Source of the DNA: Rhizobium sp. R634
GTDB taxonomy: Bacteria > Pseudomonadota > Alphaproteobacteria > Rhizobiales > Rhizobiaceae
Length of the DNA: 64,000 bases
Assembly (NCBI RefSeq): GCF_002211305.1
Contig: NZ_LOKW01000001.1
Coordinates: forward strand, 1-64,000
Direction of reading: 5' to 3'
Positions 35,112 to 45,867 of the stretch are shown piece after piece. Each line of letters begins with the position of its first letter. Within the stretch, counting starts at the first letter, position 1. A program made the position numbers and the translations under genes. The notes under the pieces were generated by a model. That model saw nothing but the letters and a program-made list of their open reading frames with translations. It did no database searches and was not told the DNA's origin.

Positions 35112-35732
35112 TCAGTTTGGTGGCGGTGCGTTGGTGTTGTCGACGTCATCTACGGAGCGCGTCCGAGCGCAGAAATTGCTGGGCATCCACCAGTTAGGTT
35201 GCTGGCCGAGCAACATCTGGAAAAAGCCCGCCGCGTAGTCCATGTCCTGGTCCGCATTTTCCCGAAAGGACCACCAGCTGCGAAGATCGTCGACCATCTG
35301 GCTGACGTGGACGTCCATGTGAAATTCCTGGTCCATCGTGGCAGCATAGACAGTCAGGCAAAATGTCGTGGCCACATATCCCTCAGGCCAGAACGCCGCT
35401 GCCGACTTGGGATCGACGCGCGCCGGGGCATGCGCAGCCTTTATTGGCATGTCCACCACTAATTCGCGAAGAACGAGAGAGGGTACAAATTGGAAAAACG
35501 CGCGTCGTTCGGCCTTCTCTTTCGGCTTTTGACGATCGACATTATCCAGCCAACGAACGAATGCTCCCGCTAGCTTCACGTCATCAATGGCGAAATCGCA
35601 TCCTATCGATCCCCCGCAGAGCGCTGCGTGTGCATGAAAGGCTGCTTTAAACCAATGTAATTGCCTCACCGCCACCCTCAGCGGCTTATTGGTTCGAGGC
35701 AGATTGTGCACGGATCGGGACAAATCAAACAT
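35112..35732 (-). CDS. Unrecognised protein, last gene of the second importer operon
   Basis: This 206-residue protein matches no family I recognise. It is rich in Trp, Phe and His (QLHWFKAAFHAHAALCGG, DDLRSWWSFREN, QPNWWMPSNFC), has no signal peptide and no clear membrane segment, and ends with a Pro-rich, Asn-containing tail. Its start overlaps the preceding gene by 8 nt, so it is translated with it. Placement at the end of an ABC/kinase operon suggests a role linked to the imported compound. Confidence is for the gene being real, not for function. Confidence 0.6.
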   Translation of the reverse strand: MFDLSRSVHNLPRTNKPLRVAVRQLHWFKAAFHAHAALCGGSIGCDFAIDDVKLAGAFVRWLDNVDRQKPKEKAERRAFFQFVPSLVLRELVVDMPIKAAHAPARVDPKSAAAFWPEGYVATTFCLTVYAATMDQEFHMDVHVSQMVDDLRSWWSFRENADQDMDYAAGFFQMLLGQQPNWWMPSNFCARTRSVDDVDNTNAPPPN

Positions 35733-36417
35733 GGCTTGCGCACCGTTTCAGAAGCGAGGCCAGAGCCGATATGTCTTTTTGCTGATATAGATCCTGGATC
35801 TTCACCTGGACAGCAGCGGCAAGATCGGTTGCGGCGGAAATGATCGCTTCTCTGTCGGCTTCGTCTGATACCGCGAGCAATGAGAGCATTGCTGCAAAAA
35901 CCGCGACGACTGTAATGCTGGAGAGTGTTACGGGTGATCGATCGTCCAATTGATCGACCACTATCGAATCGTCATCCGCGAGGTGCAATGTTAACTGGGC
36001 CGCAAGCTCGAAGACATCTTGTGATTGGCTCAGTCGTACAAAGGCCCGGCGGCCGGCACTTTGGCGAACCAACGCTCTCTTCGCACCAAGATGGCTTAGT
36101 ACGAGTTTCATCGTTTGATAATAAGCGACTGAAAACTTATAGTCGGGCCGCGAAGAGGCAGCGATCTCACGCAGTCCTTCGGTATCCGCCGCGGAATCGC
36201 TCAAGACGGAATGTGCAAAATTGCACATGAAATGATCGACATTGCGGGCGAGGACCTCAATCTCGCCAAGTGCGGAAAGCGCGATGCCCGATGCCGGTGT
36301 TGGGAGCCGGCGGGGCGCAGTCTCCTTCACCGTGTCGCGCCCCTTTTTAAGGGTATAACGCAACGACCTCAAAACGTCCTTCAGTTGCGTCGTTCGTGGA
36401 GCGAAATCTGGCGACAT
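35725..36417 (-). CDS. Unrecognised mostly helical protein in the second importer operon
   Basis: This 230-residue protein belongs to no family I recognise. It looks largely alpha-helical, with a basic N-terminus (LRSLRYTLKKGRDTVKE) and one hydrophobic stretch, LSSITVVAVFAAMLSLLAV near residue 165, that could be a membrane segment. An ATG with GAGGG upstream lies 33 bp after the PfkB kinase gene on the same strand. It overlaps the 206-residue gene by 8 nt. The two may form a complex. Confidence 0.62.
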   Translation of the reverse strand: MSPDFAPRTTQLKDVLRSLRYTLKKGRDTVKETAPRRLPTPASGIALSALGEIEVLARNVDHFMCNFAHSVLSDSAADTEGLREIAASSRPDYKFSVAYYQTMKLVLSHLGAKRALVRQSAGRRAFVRLSQSQDVFELAAQLTLHLADDDSIVVDQLDDRSPVTLSSITVVAVFAAMLSLLAVSDEADREAIISAATDLAAAVQVKIQDLYQQKDISALASLLKRCASHV

Positions 36418-36450
36418 GCCAATGTACCCTCTTGCCTCACTGCGCCTCTG

Positions 36451-37424
36451 TCATGCCACAATATCATATCGCAGTTCGCGCCGGGGTGTCGCCTTAATAA
36501 ATGCGCGAGTCGCATCATAATTGGTCACGCCGGCCTGACTTCCCAGGCCTGTAGCGTTCAATGCGGAGGACGCTTGACCAAGTTCGACTGCATCTCGAGG
36601 CGACAGTCCCTTTACCAATCCACTCGCGAACCCCCCATTGAAGCAGTCACCGCAGCCGCATGTGCACTTTACATCGACCTGGAACGCCGGCGAGTGGAAC
36701 TCCAATCCCGTCTCGTCGTGATAGTAGGCGCCCTCGGCACCCAAAGTCAGAATGACACACTTCGCCCCTCTGCTGAGAAGGAAAGTCGCCAGGTCCTTGT
36801 TGTGGGTCAATCCGGAAAGTGCTTGCGCTTCCTCTTCAGAAGGCAGGAAATAATCCGTATAAGGCAACAGAGCTTCGATTTTGGGAAGGTCGGCCGGCGT
36901 TGAAGCGAAGACGTCAAGCGTGGTGATCACACTTCGACGGCGCGCTTCCGCCATAAGTTCCGCGGTACGACCGGAATCATCCATCCGATTCATCAGGCCG
37001 ACACCGCCCACATGCAGGATTTTGGTGTCCAGAACCCGATCCACTTCCGAATCTGATATGAAGAATGCGTCGGTTGCACCGCGCTTGTGAAGTGCCGGTC
37101 GCTGACCGTTCGGCCGTGTCGTCACGATTGAGGATGATGTCGTGTAGCCCTCGTAGCGCCGCATCATCGTGGTGTCTACGCCGAAAGACTGCAGCTTCAT
37201 ATGGACCCAGTCACCCATATCATCATAGCCCACTCCGCCGACAGCTTGCACCGAGAGGCCATACTTGGCGGCCACGATCGCCGCCGAACCGGCCGCGCCG
37301 GATACGGCCAAGGTGAAGTCCTCCACGAAAAGGGTCTGCCCCCCCGCCGGGATTTCCGCGACCGGTCGGCAAAGAGCATCGAAGGTGTAAAAGCCGACGC
37401 AGCTGAAATCAAAGGTCGCCGACA

Positions 37425-37428
<4 letters not shown>
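36451..37428 (-). CDS. PfkB/ribokinase-family sugar kinase
   Basis: This 325-residue kinase has the family lid and substrate blocks (GGVGYDDMGDWVHMKLQSFG) and the C-terminal ATP/anion-hole signature CGCGDCFNGGF with the catalytic base Asp261. The usual GAGD reads GCGD here. It would phosphorylate the compound brought in by the adjacent importer. The ATG overlaps the ATPase stop (ATGA), so it belongs to the importer operon. PfkB kinases act on ribose, fructose, inosine, sugar acids and others, so the substrate cannot be named. Confidence 0.87.
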
Positions 37429-38468
<1,040 letters not shown>

Positions 38469-38472
38469 GGAA

Positions 38473-39315
38473 TTATCCTTTCACAGCGCCCATGGTCAGG
38501 CCGCGCGAGAGATGCTTCTGGATCAGGATGACGAGGATCAAGATCGGAGCGAATGCGAGGAACGAGACGAGTGCGATTGCGTTGTAGATCACCCCGTCGG
38601 AGCCGCCGGTGAAGTTGGCAAGCGCAACGGACATCGTGTAAGCCTTGGAGGTCGATGCGATGAGAAGGGTGAACAAGAATTCGTTGATAGCGAAGATCGC
38701 TGCTATAACCGCCGCGGTGATGATACCGGGCAGGCAAGCCGGGATCATGATTTCCCAAAGAATAGTCAGGTCTCCGGCGCCGTCTGTACGTGCCGCGTCC
38801 TCTAATTCCTTGGGAATATCCAGCATGTAGCTGCGAATGATCCAGGTGACGAGACTGAGATTGATGGCCGCGTAAATGAGCATCAAAGCCCAGACGGAAT
38901 CCAGCAAACCCATATTTTTGAACAGAAAGAAGATCGGAACCGCAACGATGGCAGGCGCCATCATACGCGTCGACAAGATGTAAAAACCGATGTCCTCTCG
39001 GCCACGGAACTCATAACGAGCCAACGCGAAGGCTGCGGGAATTGCCAGGATCAGATCAATGACGACCGAGCCCGCGACGGCAACCACCGAATTTCGCAGA
39101 TAGGAAGCGATCGGCCAGTCGCTGACGAGCAGGCGCCAGGCGTCCAGACTCCACGTCGGCCAGTAGATCGGCCTTGGCACGATGATCTCAGTTCTCGGTC
39201 TGAACCCTATTGTGAGGAACCAGATGATCGGAACAAGACAAACAAGCGCCCAGGCGACAAGGATGATGTAGCGAAGAAGGAGGCTTTCACCGCCGTTTTT
39301 TCGAATGCTGGCCAT
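38473..39315 (-). CDS. Sugar ABC transporter permease, MalG type (second importer)
   Basis: This 280-residue permease begins with a short cytoplasmic N-terminus and the first membrane segment IILVAWALVCLVPIIWFLTI. The EAA loop is ELEDAARTDGAGDLTILWEI. It is separated from the MalF-type gene by 1 bp and from the ATPase gene by 4 bp, so all are one transcript. Confidence 0.9.
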   Translation of the reverse strand: MASIRKNGGESLLLRYIILVAWALVCLVPIIWFLTIGFRPRTEIIVPRPIYWPTWSLDAWRLLVSDWPIASYLRNSVVAVAGSVVIDLILAIPAAFALARYEFRGREDIGFYILSTRMMAPAIVAVPIFFLFKNMGLLDSVWALMLIYAAINLSLVTWIIRSYMLDIPKELEDAARTDGAGDLTILWEIMIPACLPGIITAAVIAAIFAINEFLFTLLIASTSKAYTMSVALANFTGGSDGVIYNAIALVSFLAFAPILILVILIQKHLSRGLTMGAVKG

Positions 39316-39316
39316 A

Positions 39317-40264
39317 TCATGATTTCCCGGATTTGAATGCGCGCTTGACGACAGTCTGGGCGATGACGACCGTGAAGATCAGCATCAGCACCGATGCCGC
39401 CGACGCGTATCCGAAATTGAACATCCTGAAGCCCTGACGATAGATGAAGTAGCTCATCGTCTCCGTTGCGCCGCCCGGCGTGCCCTGGGTCATGATGTAG
39501 ACGTTTGTGAACATCGTCGTGATGTCGATGCCGCGCAGCGTTACGGCAACCACGATGATAGGTCTCATCATCGGCAATGAAATGTTCCAGAAAATGCTGC
39601 TCCAGCTTGCCCCGTCCAGTCGAGCCGCTTCCTCGATTTCCTCGTCCTGGCCTTGAAGGGCTCCGACGAAGATGATGAAAAGAAACGGTGTCCACTGCCA
39701 CACGTCCGCGACAATCAGGGTGAGCCTTGCCAGCCAGATAGAGGCAAGCCAGTCGACATTGTTGGAGACTATTCCGATGGACATCAGAATATCGGAGATC
39801 ACCCGGCCATCGTTGAATGCGAGCTTCCAGATGAAGGCCACGGCTGACGGCATGAACAGCATCGGCATCAGGAAAATGATGCGCCATCCGCGGACAAACG
39901 GGTCGCGGTAACAGAAGAAGGCCACAGCCATCGCGATCACCGACTGCAGGACCAGGGATATGCCGCCGATGAGAGCGGTATTACCCAAAGCAGCCCAGAA
40001 TTCACGATCCTGGATGATCCGTGTGTAGTTGCCGAGCCCGACCCAAGACCAAGTGACGAACTTGACGACAAAGAGGCTTTGATACATCGCGAAAAGACCC
40101 GGATACAGGGTGATCGCGAGTAGGTAGGCTACAGCAGGTCCAACCAATAGATACGGGAAGACCTTCCTCGCCGTAGCCGAACGGGGACGAGGTCTTGCGG
40201 GTAACTTTACGTTGGAGGCGGCGAACGCCGCCTCCGTTTCAAGTCTTTGAGTTGAATGTGTCAT
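39317..40264 (-). CDS. Sugar ABC transporter permease, MalF type (second importer)
   Basis: This 315-residue permease has a roughly 35-residue cytoplasmic N-terminus, then FPYLLVGPAVAYLLAITLYP as first membrane segment and the EAA loop EIEEAARLDGASWSSIFWNI. It starts 4 bp after the binding-protein gene. It pairs with the MalG-type permease to form the channel. Confidence 0.9.
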   Translation of the reverse strand: MTHSTQRLETEAAFAASNVKLPARPRPRSATARKVFPYLLVGPAVAYLLAITLYPGLFAMYQSLFVVKFVTWSWVGLGNYTRIIQDREFWAALGNTALIGGISLVLQSVIAMAVAFFCYRDPFVRGWRIIFLMPMLFMPSAVAFIWKLAFNDGRVISDILMSIGIVSNNVDWLASIWLARLTLIVADVWQWTPFLFIIFVGALQGQDEEIEEAARLDGASWSSIFWNISLPMMRPIIVVAVTLRGIDITTMFTNVYIMTQGTPGGATETMSYFIYRQGFRMFNFGYASAASVLMLIFTVVIAQTVVKRAFKSGKS

Positions 40265-40268
40265 GATC

Positions 40269-41825
40269 TTAGAAAGGCAGTGCCTTGCCCTTGCCTACAT
40301 AGAGGCCTGGCTCTGCGTCCGAGTAAGCAATCGGTGCGCTTCCACCGGAGAAGCCATTCTTCTCCAGAATGCTCTTCCAGGCTTTCTGCCCGTTCTCGAG
40401 GGCTTCCTTCCCTGAAATCTGACCGGTGACCGCCCGGTTGATTTCATTCCCGAGCGCCTGCTCCATCTCGAACATCCCAGGAATGCGCGGCGCGCACCAG
40501 GCGTGTTCCAGACTGTCCGCCCACACCTTCATAGGTTGGCTGACAGCGCGGAGACGCTCGTTGGCAAGAACGGACCGGTAGCCCGGAGCAACACCATTCG
40601 CATTCGCTTCGTTCATCGCCATGATAGACGAAGTCGTGAGGAATGCGAGCATAAGGAACGCGCCCTCGGGGTTTTGCGACGTGGCTGCAACGCAGGAGGT
40701 CGATCCGGCAATATTCGGCGGAGCGAAGACGCCGCCGGAAATGCGGGGCTCGTAGATCGTAACAAAATCATCGACGATCTTCGACTGATCAGGCCGCATG
40801 GCCTGGGTGCCGCTGTCCTGCCAGCTGATATTTGCTGCCACCTGTCCGCCAAGCCACGCGGCGCGGTTTTCACCCCAGCCGGCGCCCGATACGCCTTCGA
40901 TGGCATTTTTCTGCAGAGCCATGATGATATCCATGGCCTTCATCCCGGCGTCGCTTGTGAGCTGCGGATTCCATTGGCTGTCGAATAAGGTCAGACCCGC
41001 TTGCGCCGCGATATGCTCCCAGGTGTAAGTTGCCCAGAAACCACGGGCCGCCATTAAGCCAACACCTGCTACGCCGCCGCCGAGCTTGTTTGCTTCGGCC
41101 GTGACGCGAATGAGTTCGTCGTAGCTTGGCACGGATTGGGCACGATCAATGGGGCCGCCGAGTATCTTCTCCATGATCGACTTGCGCAGATGCACCATCT
41201 GAACGTCGCAGTCGAACGGGATGCCGACCAGCTTGCCGCCGACGTAGCCGTAGTTCAGACGATAGGTATCATAGAAGTCGTCCAGCGGCAGTTTCCACTT
41301 GTCCGCATATTCGCTGAGGTCGGCAAGGAAGCCTGGGCCGGCGAAATCACCGAGCCACGGCGAGAAGAACTGCAGGGCGTCGAAGGATGCGTTTCCGGAA
41401 ATGAATTCGGAAACCGCCTTGTCATAGAAGCTGTCGTCGGGGATCGGAACCAGCTCGACCTTGATGCCCGACAATTGTTCAAAGGGCTTCAGCCCCTCGG
41501 CAGCCGACTCCTGGTCGGCAGCGCCTACGGCAAACCTGACGGTTTTCCCGCTCTGTTCCGAGCGAACTTTCTCCCAATCCACCGTACGGATCCAGTCTTT
41601 CGCTGGGTCCCAGAGTGGATCGTCCGACATCTTGTATAGCTTGCGGTAGTCCTCGCGGACATAATCTTTAACGGAAATCTTGTCCAAAACCGACTGGATA
41701 TCCGGCAGACCCGATTGCGCGAATGCGGGCAGCCTGAGGGCAGAGGCTGCGCCGGCAGCAAGCCCGAAAGCTGCGGAATGCCTCAGGAATCCGCGGCGCG
41801 ATACGCCCGAACTTAAGACTGTCAT
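40269..41825 (-). CDS. Solute-binding protein with twin-arginine leader (second importer)
   Basis: This 518-residue family 1 binding protein is longer than most. The N-terminus has a twin-arginine export signal (SRRGFLRHSAAFGLAAGAA, cleavage likely after LPAFA), so it is probably exported folded by Tat. The frame is open to 41966, but GGGAGGAG directly precedes the ATG at 41825. It is the first gene of a seven-gene operon and diverges from the SorC-type regulator. The ligand is unknown. Confidence 0.9.
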   Translation of the reverse strand: MTVLSSGVSRRGFLRHSAAFGLAAGAASALRLPAFAQSGLPDIQSVLDKISVKDYVREDYRKLYKMSDDPLWDPAKDWIRTVDWEKVRSEQSGKTVRFAVGAADQESAAEGLKPFEQLSGIKVELVPIPDDSFYDKAVSEFISGNASFDALQFFSPWLGDFAGPGFLADLSEYADKWKLPLDDFYDTYRLNYGYVGGKLVGIPFDCDVQMVHLRKSIMEKILGGPIDRAQSVPSYDELIRVTAEANKLGGGVAGVGLMAARGFWATYTWEHIAAQAGLTLFDSQWNPQLTSDAGMKAMDIIMALQKNAIEGVSGAGWGENRAAWLGGQVAANISWQDSGTQAMRPDQSKIVDDFVTIYEPRISGGVFAPPNIAGSTSCVAATSQNPEGAFLMLAFLTTSSIMAMNEANANGVAPGYRSVLANERLRAVSQPMKVWADSLEHAWCAPRIPGMFEMEQALGNEINRAVTGQISGKEALENGQKAWKSILEKNGFSGGSAPIAYSDAEPGLYVGKGKALPF

Positions 41826-42212
41826 GTTGTACTCCTCCCAATCTGAATAAACCAGTTGAATGCCAATGGAGGCAAGACTGTTTCGGTGCGGCCTCCACTC
41901 CGCGTCCATCCCTAGCACCATCCGCTCGAAGCGAACATTTGCTAACAAAAAATACAATGTGTTCATATTGCCCCGCTGTCAACCAGTTTTTGGACATGGT
42001 TTCCAGGACTGCGTATGAACATCGTGTTTTGTTTGGATATCTTTGTGCATTGCGGTAGGGCGAATGCGCCTATTTCTTGCCGATCTATGCACTGCGAGAT
42101 AAATCTTGTAACGAAACTCATGAATTTGGGACGGGCGCCGACATCGCGGGAAAAGCGCTGATTTCCGTGCCAATGTCACCTGCCAACCTTAATGCACCCG
42201 AAAGGAAGCTAG
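41826..42212. promoter_or_regulatory. Divergent control region between binding protein and SorC-type regulator
   Basis: This 387-bp spacer is AT-rich. It contains an 8-bp inverted pair TGTTCATA (41960-41967) and TATGAACA (42014-42021), plus a further GAACAT at 41933-41938. GAACAT occurs again at 43440-43445 in front of the next plus-strand gene. These are candidate binding sites for the SorC-type regulator. No convincing coding frame is present. Confidence 0.45.
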
Positions 42213-43178
42213 ATGCAGATCACGCCTCCAGTTGCCATGGTTCAGAGTGATTCTGAGAGGCTGCGAGCGCGAGTCGCGTGGCTCTACCACATAGAGAATT
42301 ACACGCAGCAGGACATCGCCGCTCAATTGGGCATCAATCGGGTAATGGTCGTCCGACTCTTGGCGGAAGCGCGTCGCCGCAACGAGGTGCGTGTAACCAT
42401 CTCCTCGCCTCTTTCCGATATGATCGCTCTTGAAAGAGAGTTGGAGACGACGTTTGGGATCAAGCAGGTCATTGTTGCGCCCTTCGCCGATCCTGAAGGC
42501 GACCCAACGAAGGTCATTGCAGCAGCAGCCGGAACGCTGATTACCGGTTTGATGCATTCGGGCATGATCGTTGGCGTAGGTTGGGGGCGCACCCTTTATA
42601 ATACCTTGCCATTTATTGCAGGGGCCGCCCTCGACGACTTTCGCGTCGTCTCACTGCTCGGAGGCATTTCAGCCGCGCGTCGCTTCAATCCTGCCGAGTT
42701 TGCCTGGCAGTTCGCAGAGCTTTTCAAAGGCGAGGGTTTTCTCGTGACTGCACCGGCAGTGGTGGATAGCCCCGAGACAAAGCATGCGCTGCTGGAAAGA
42801 TGCGGCCTTGCCGCGATTTTCGAAATGGCGGATAAGCTCGACGTCGCACTTCTCTCGGTCGGTGGGATCTCTGCACTGACGACGAGTTATCGCACCGGGT
42901 ATTTGAGCGAGGCTGACCGTCGCTCCTTGATTGACGCCGGCGCCGTCGGAGACGTGCTTTATAATTTCATCGACAAGGACGGCAACGTTATCGACCACGA
43001 GGTTAATGCTCGGGTCATATCAGTGAACCTCGAGCGGTTGCGGCGCACACCGGAACGCATCCTAATCTCGGGTGGACCAGAAAAGCTGGCAGCGCTTCGT
43101 GCCTGCCTTGTTACAATAAAGCCAACAACCTTGGTAACCGACGAGCAGACTGCGGGCGCCCTGCTGGCGTCAGTGTAA
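42213..43178 (+). CDS. SorC/DeoR-type sugar-binding transcriptional regulator
   Basis: This 321-residue regulator of the SorC family has an N-terminal helix-turn-helix (YTQQDIAAQLGINRVMVVRL, about residues 30-49) and a C-terminal sugar-phosphate-binding domain containing the VGVGWGRTLYNTL motif near residue 123 and ALLSVGGI. The family senses phosphorylated sugars or polyols, which fits control by the product of the PfkB kinase. It diverges from the importer operon and precedes the oxidoreductase and E1-E2-E3 genes, so it probably controls both. Confidence 0.88.
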   Translation: MQITPPVAMVQSDSERLRARVAWLYHIENYTQQDIAAQLGINRVMVVRLLAEARRRNEVRVTISSPLSDMIALERELETTFGIKQVIVAPFADPEGDPTKVIAAAAGTLITGLMHSGMIVGVGWGRTLYNTLPFIAGAALDDFRVVSLLGGISAARRFNPAEFAWQFAELFKGEGFLVTAPAVVDSPETKHALLERCGLAAIFEMADKLDVALLSVGGISALTTSYRTGYLSEADRRSLIDAGAVGDVLYNFIDKDGNVIDHEVNARVISVNLERLRRTPERILISGGPEKLAALRACLVTIKPTTLVTDEQTAGALLASV

Positions 43179-43228
43179 GTCGATCCCACGGAGCGCCGAA
43201 CCGGAAGTGGCGCTCTCCTATTCCTTGC

Positions 43229-43260
43229 GATAGTGTGCGCGTTGTAGCCTGCGCACTATC
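43229..43260 (+). terminator. Hairpin after the SorC-type gene
   Basis: An inverted repeat GATAGTGTGCGC (43229-43240) with GCGCACTATC (43251-43260) forms a 10-bp stem with one bulged T and a 10-nt loop, 50 bp after the regulator stop. No T run follows, so it may be a weak terminator or a transcript-stabilising hairpin. The remaining 43261-43423 shows nothing else I can support. Confidence 0.4.
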
Positions 43261-43423
43261 CCGCACGCCCGCGGGCAGATCGCGCGCAATCCAGATCAGC
43301 AACAAAGTCAATCACGGCCGCGGCACGCTGTTGCCGGCTTTCGCCTGCCCGCGGGATAATCATTTACGTTCGATCGAGTTACAAAAGTTCTTGTTTTCCG
43401 CGCATGATAAGCGTTGGCGGCAT

Positions 43424-43474
43424 CTGAATGCCAAATTCAGAACATATTGATTGACTGAATGACAAATGTACATT
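43424..43474 (+). promoter_or_regulatory. Candidate operator sites before the SAF-domain oxidoreductase
   Basis: A 6-bp perfect inverted repeat CTGAAT-N5-ATTCAG (43424-43440), a GAACAT element at 43440-43445 and a perfect 10-bp palindrome AATGTACATT (43465-43474) lie upstream of the oxidoreductase start at 43510. GAACAT also occurs in the divergent region upstream of the SorC-type gene. Binding by that regulator is inferred. Confidence 0.4.
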
Positions 43475-43509
43475 ACCAATCTGTCTCGAATGAATTCGGG
43501 AGGAATGGA

Positions 43510-44835
43510 ATGCCCATTAACGTTGCGCCAACCGGGCTTGCACGCGATCTCATGCGTCGAGAGACCGAGGGAAAGCCTATTCGCATTGGACTGATTGGAA
43601 GCGGGGAGATGGGCACCGATATCGTGACCCGTGTCGCCCATATGCAGGGTATCGAGATCGGGGCAATCTGCGATCTCAACGTCACTCGTGCCCGCGAGGC
43701 CGTTGATATTGCTTACCGGGCAGACGGTCATCATCGCGAAGCCGCCAGTGCTGATCAACTCAACAATGCGATCGAGTCGGGCAAGATCGCCATCACAGCC
43801 GACTCCGCCAATATTCTGAACAGCGGCTTGATCGACGTCGTCGTCGATGCCACCGGTGTGCCTGCTGTCGGTGCGGAGATCGGCTTAGCAGCCATGGAGC
43901 ACGGCAAGCATCTCGTGATGATGAACGTCGAAGCCGACGTTACGATCGGCGCCTATCTCAAAAGTGAGGCTGAGCGGCTTGGCGTTACCTATTCGCTTGG
44001 AGCGGGAGACGAGCCATCGTCTTGCCTCGAATTGATCGAGTTTGTTTCGGCGATGGGGCATCCGATCGTTGCGGCAGGCAAGGGCAAAAACAACCCGTTG
44101 AACATCGATGCGGTCCCGGACCAATACGCCGAAGAAGCAGCCCGCCGGAACATGAACGTTCGTATGCTTGTCGAATTCGTCGACGGCTCTAAAACAATGG
44201 TGGAAATGGCCGCCATCGCAAACGCAACAGGTCTAGTGCCGGATAAGCCCGGCATGCATGGTCCGGCGGCCACGCTTGACGAACTGTCGAAGGTTCTCGT
44301 GCCTGAAAAGGACGGCGGCGTACTGACGAAGGCAGGTGTTGTCGACTATTCGATCGGAAAGGGTGTCGCCCCTGGTGTGTTCGTCGTTGCGGATATGTCC
44401 CATCCGCGGATCTCGGAGCGCATGGAAGATCTGAAGATGGGGAAGGGGCCGTATTTCACCTTCCACCGGCCATATCACCTGACCTCATTGGAAGTGCCGC
44501 TCACCTGTGCCCGTGTGGTTCTTTACGGGAAACCCGACATGGTCCCTCTGTCCACTCCTGTGGCCGAGGTTTGTGCGGTGGCCAAGAAGGATCTCCAGCC
44601 TGGCGACAAGCTCGATGCAATCGGCGAGTACTGCTACCGCGCCTGGATCATGACTGCGCCTGAAGCGCGCAACGCCTCTGCTATTCCATGCGGAATGCTG
44701 CAGGGAGGCAAAGTGACCGCGCCGATCAAGAAGGGTGAACTGATTACCTACAGCAACGCATCGGTCGCGGAAGGCTCTCGTCTAGCCGCCTTGCGTGCTC
44801 GGCAAGACGCTCTCGTCTACGGCAGGGAGGCGTAA
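43510..44835 (+). CDS. NAD(P)-dependent oxidoreductase with C-terminal SAF domain (COG4091-like)
   Basis: This 441-residue protein resembles the predicted homoserine-dehydrogenase-like family with a SAF domain. The Rossmann start is IGLIGSGEMGTDIV near residue 26, and a conserved YSLGAGDEPSSCLELIEF block follows. The C-terminal SAF-like part contains ICAV-type residues near CAVAKKDLQPGDKLDAIGEY. The ATG at 43510 follows GGGAGG. Its stop abuts the E1-alpha start (TAAATG). Members of this family often sit in sugar or polyol gene clusters and few have a known substrate. Here it probably oxidises or rearranges the intermediate before the E1-E2-E3 complex. Confidence 0.78.
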   Translation: MPINVAPTGLARDLMRRETEGKPIRIGLIGSGEMGTDIVTRVAHMQGIEIGAICDLNVTRAREAVDIAYRADGHHREAASADQLNNAIESGKIAITADSANILNSGLIDVVVDATGVPAVGAEIGLAAMEHGKHLVMMNVEADVTIGAYLKSEAERLGVTYSLGAGDEPSSCLELIEFVSAMGHPIVAAGKGKNNPLNIDAVPDQYAEEAARRNMNVRMLVEFVDGSKTMVEMAAIANATGLVPDKPGMHGPAATLDELSKVLVPEKDGGVLTKAGVVDYSIGKGVAPGVFVVADMSHPRISERMEDLKMGKGPYFTFHRPYHLTSLEVPLTCARVVLYGKPDMVPLSTPVAEVCAVAKKDLQPGDKLDAIGEYCYRAWIMTAPEARNASAIPCGMLQGGKVTAPIKKGELITYSNASVAEGSRLAALRARQDALVYGREA

Positions 44836-45867
44836 ATGGCGAACTCAGCAAGAGCGATGAAGAGTGCCGAGACCAGCAATCTCCCCTTCATCTACCGACA
44901 ATATACCCGCGACCAGCTGCTGGACGCTCTTCGAAAGATGCACCTCATTCGCCAGTTCGAAGAAGGCGCTGAGGAAAGCTACACACGCGGTCTCATCCAC
45001 GGGACGATGCATCTGTCGATCGGTCAGGAAGCCAGCGCTATGGGCGTTTGCCTCCCGCTGACGCAACAGGATCAGATCACCTCGACCCACCGAGGCCATG
45101 GTCACTGCATCGCCAAGGGCGCGGATGTCAAACGCATGTTCGCGGAGTTCTTTGGCAAGACGACCGGCTATTGTGCTGGCCGCGGCGGTTCCATGCATAT
45201 TGCCGATGTTACGACCGGCAATCTCGGCGCAAACGGCATTGTCGGGGGCGGCTTGCCTATAGCTGTCGGTGCCGCTCTGACATCGAAGCGCCTGAAGACC
45301 GGTAAGGTCGTCGTCTGCTTTTTTGGCGACGGCGCGAACAACGAAGGTGCGTTCCACGAAGCGTTGAATATGGCTGCCGTTTGGAAGCTGCCCGTTATCT
45401 TCGTCTGCGAAAACAATGGTTACGGCATGTCGACATCGACCGCACGATCGACGGCGGTTGCCAATATTGCAGACCGTGCGGCCGCTTACAGCATGCCCGG
45501 CGTCATTGTCGACGGGAACGTGCTTTCGGAGGTGGCAGAAGCCACTCACAACGCCGTCGAGCGCGCCAAGCGCGGCGAGGGGCCGTCGCTCATCGAGTGC
45601 AAAACCTATCGTTACCGAGGTCATTCGAAAAGCGACCGAAATCGCTACCGCACGAAAGACGAAATCGAGGACTGGATGAGCAACCGCGATCCAATCGCCC
45701 GGTTCGAAGCAGAGCTCCGGGAGTTCGGTATCGCGAACGACACTGAACTTGCGGCAATCCGCAAGTCCGTCGAGGACGAAATCGCGGCCGGGATTGAATT
45801 CGCCAAACAAAGCCCGATGCCCGAGATTTCCGGTCTGGCCGATAACGTCTACACGGAGCAAGCGTAA
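44836..45867 (+). CDS. TPP-dependent dehydrogenase E1 alpha subunit (acetoin/pyruvate type)
   Basis: This 343-residue E1-alpha has the thiamine-pyrophosphate motif starting at Gly164 ([20 protein letters not shown], ending with CENN) and the family blocks [16 protein letters not shown] and [20 protein letters not shown]. It is the decarboxylating or diketone-cleaving half with E1-beta. The sequence fits the acetoin dehydrogenase branch as well as pyruvate E1. There is no acoX, acoR or acetoin gene nearby, so another alpha-dicarbonyl or 2-oxo acid is possible. The stop and the next ATG overlap by one base (TAATG). Confidence 0.87.
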   Translation: MANSARAMKSAETSNLPFIYRQYTRDQLLDALRKMHLIRQFEEGAEESYTRGLIHGTMHLSIGQEASAMGVCLPLTQQDQITSTHRGHGHCIAKGADVKRMFAEFFGKTTGYCAGRGGSMHIADVTTGNLGANGIVGGGLPIAVGAALTSKRLKTGKVVVCFFGDGANNEGAFHEALNMAAVWKLPVIFVCENNGYGMSTSTARSTAVANIADRAAAYSMPGVIVDGNVLSEVAEATHNAVERAKRGEGPSLIECKTYRYRGHSKSDRNRYRTKDEIEDWMSNRDPIARFEAELREFGIANDTELAAIRKSVEDEIAAGIEFAKQSPMPEISGLADNVYTEQA

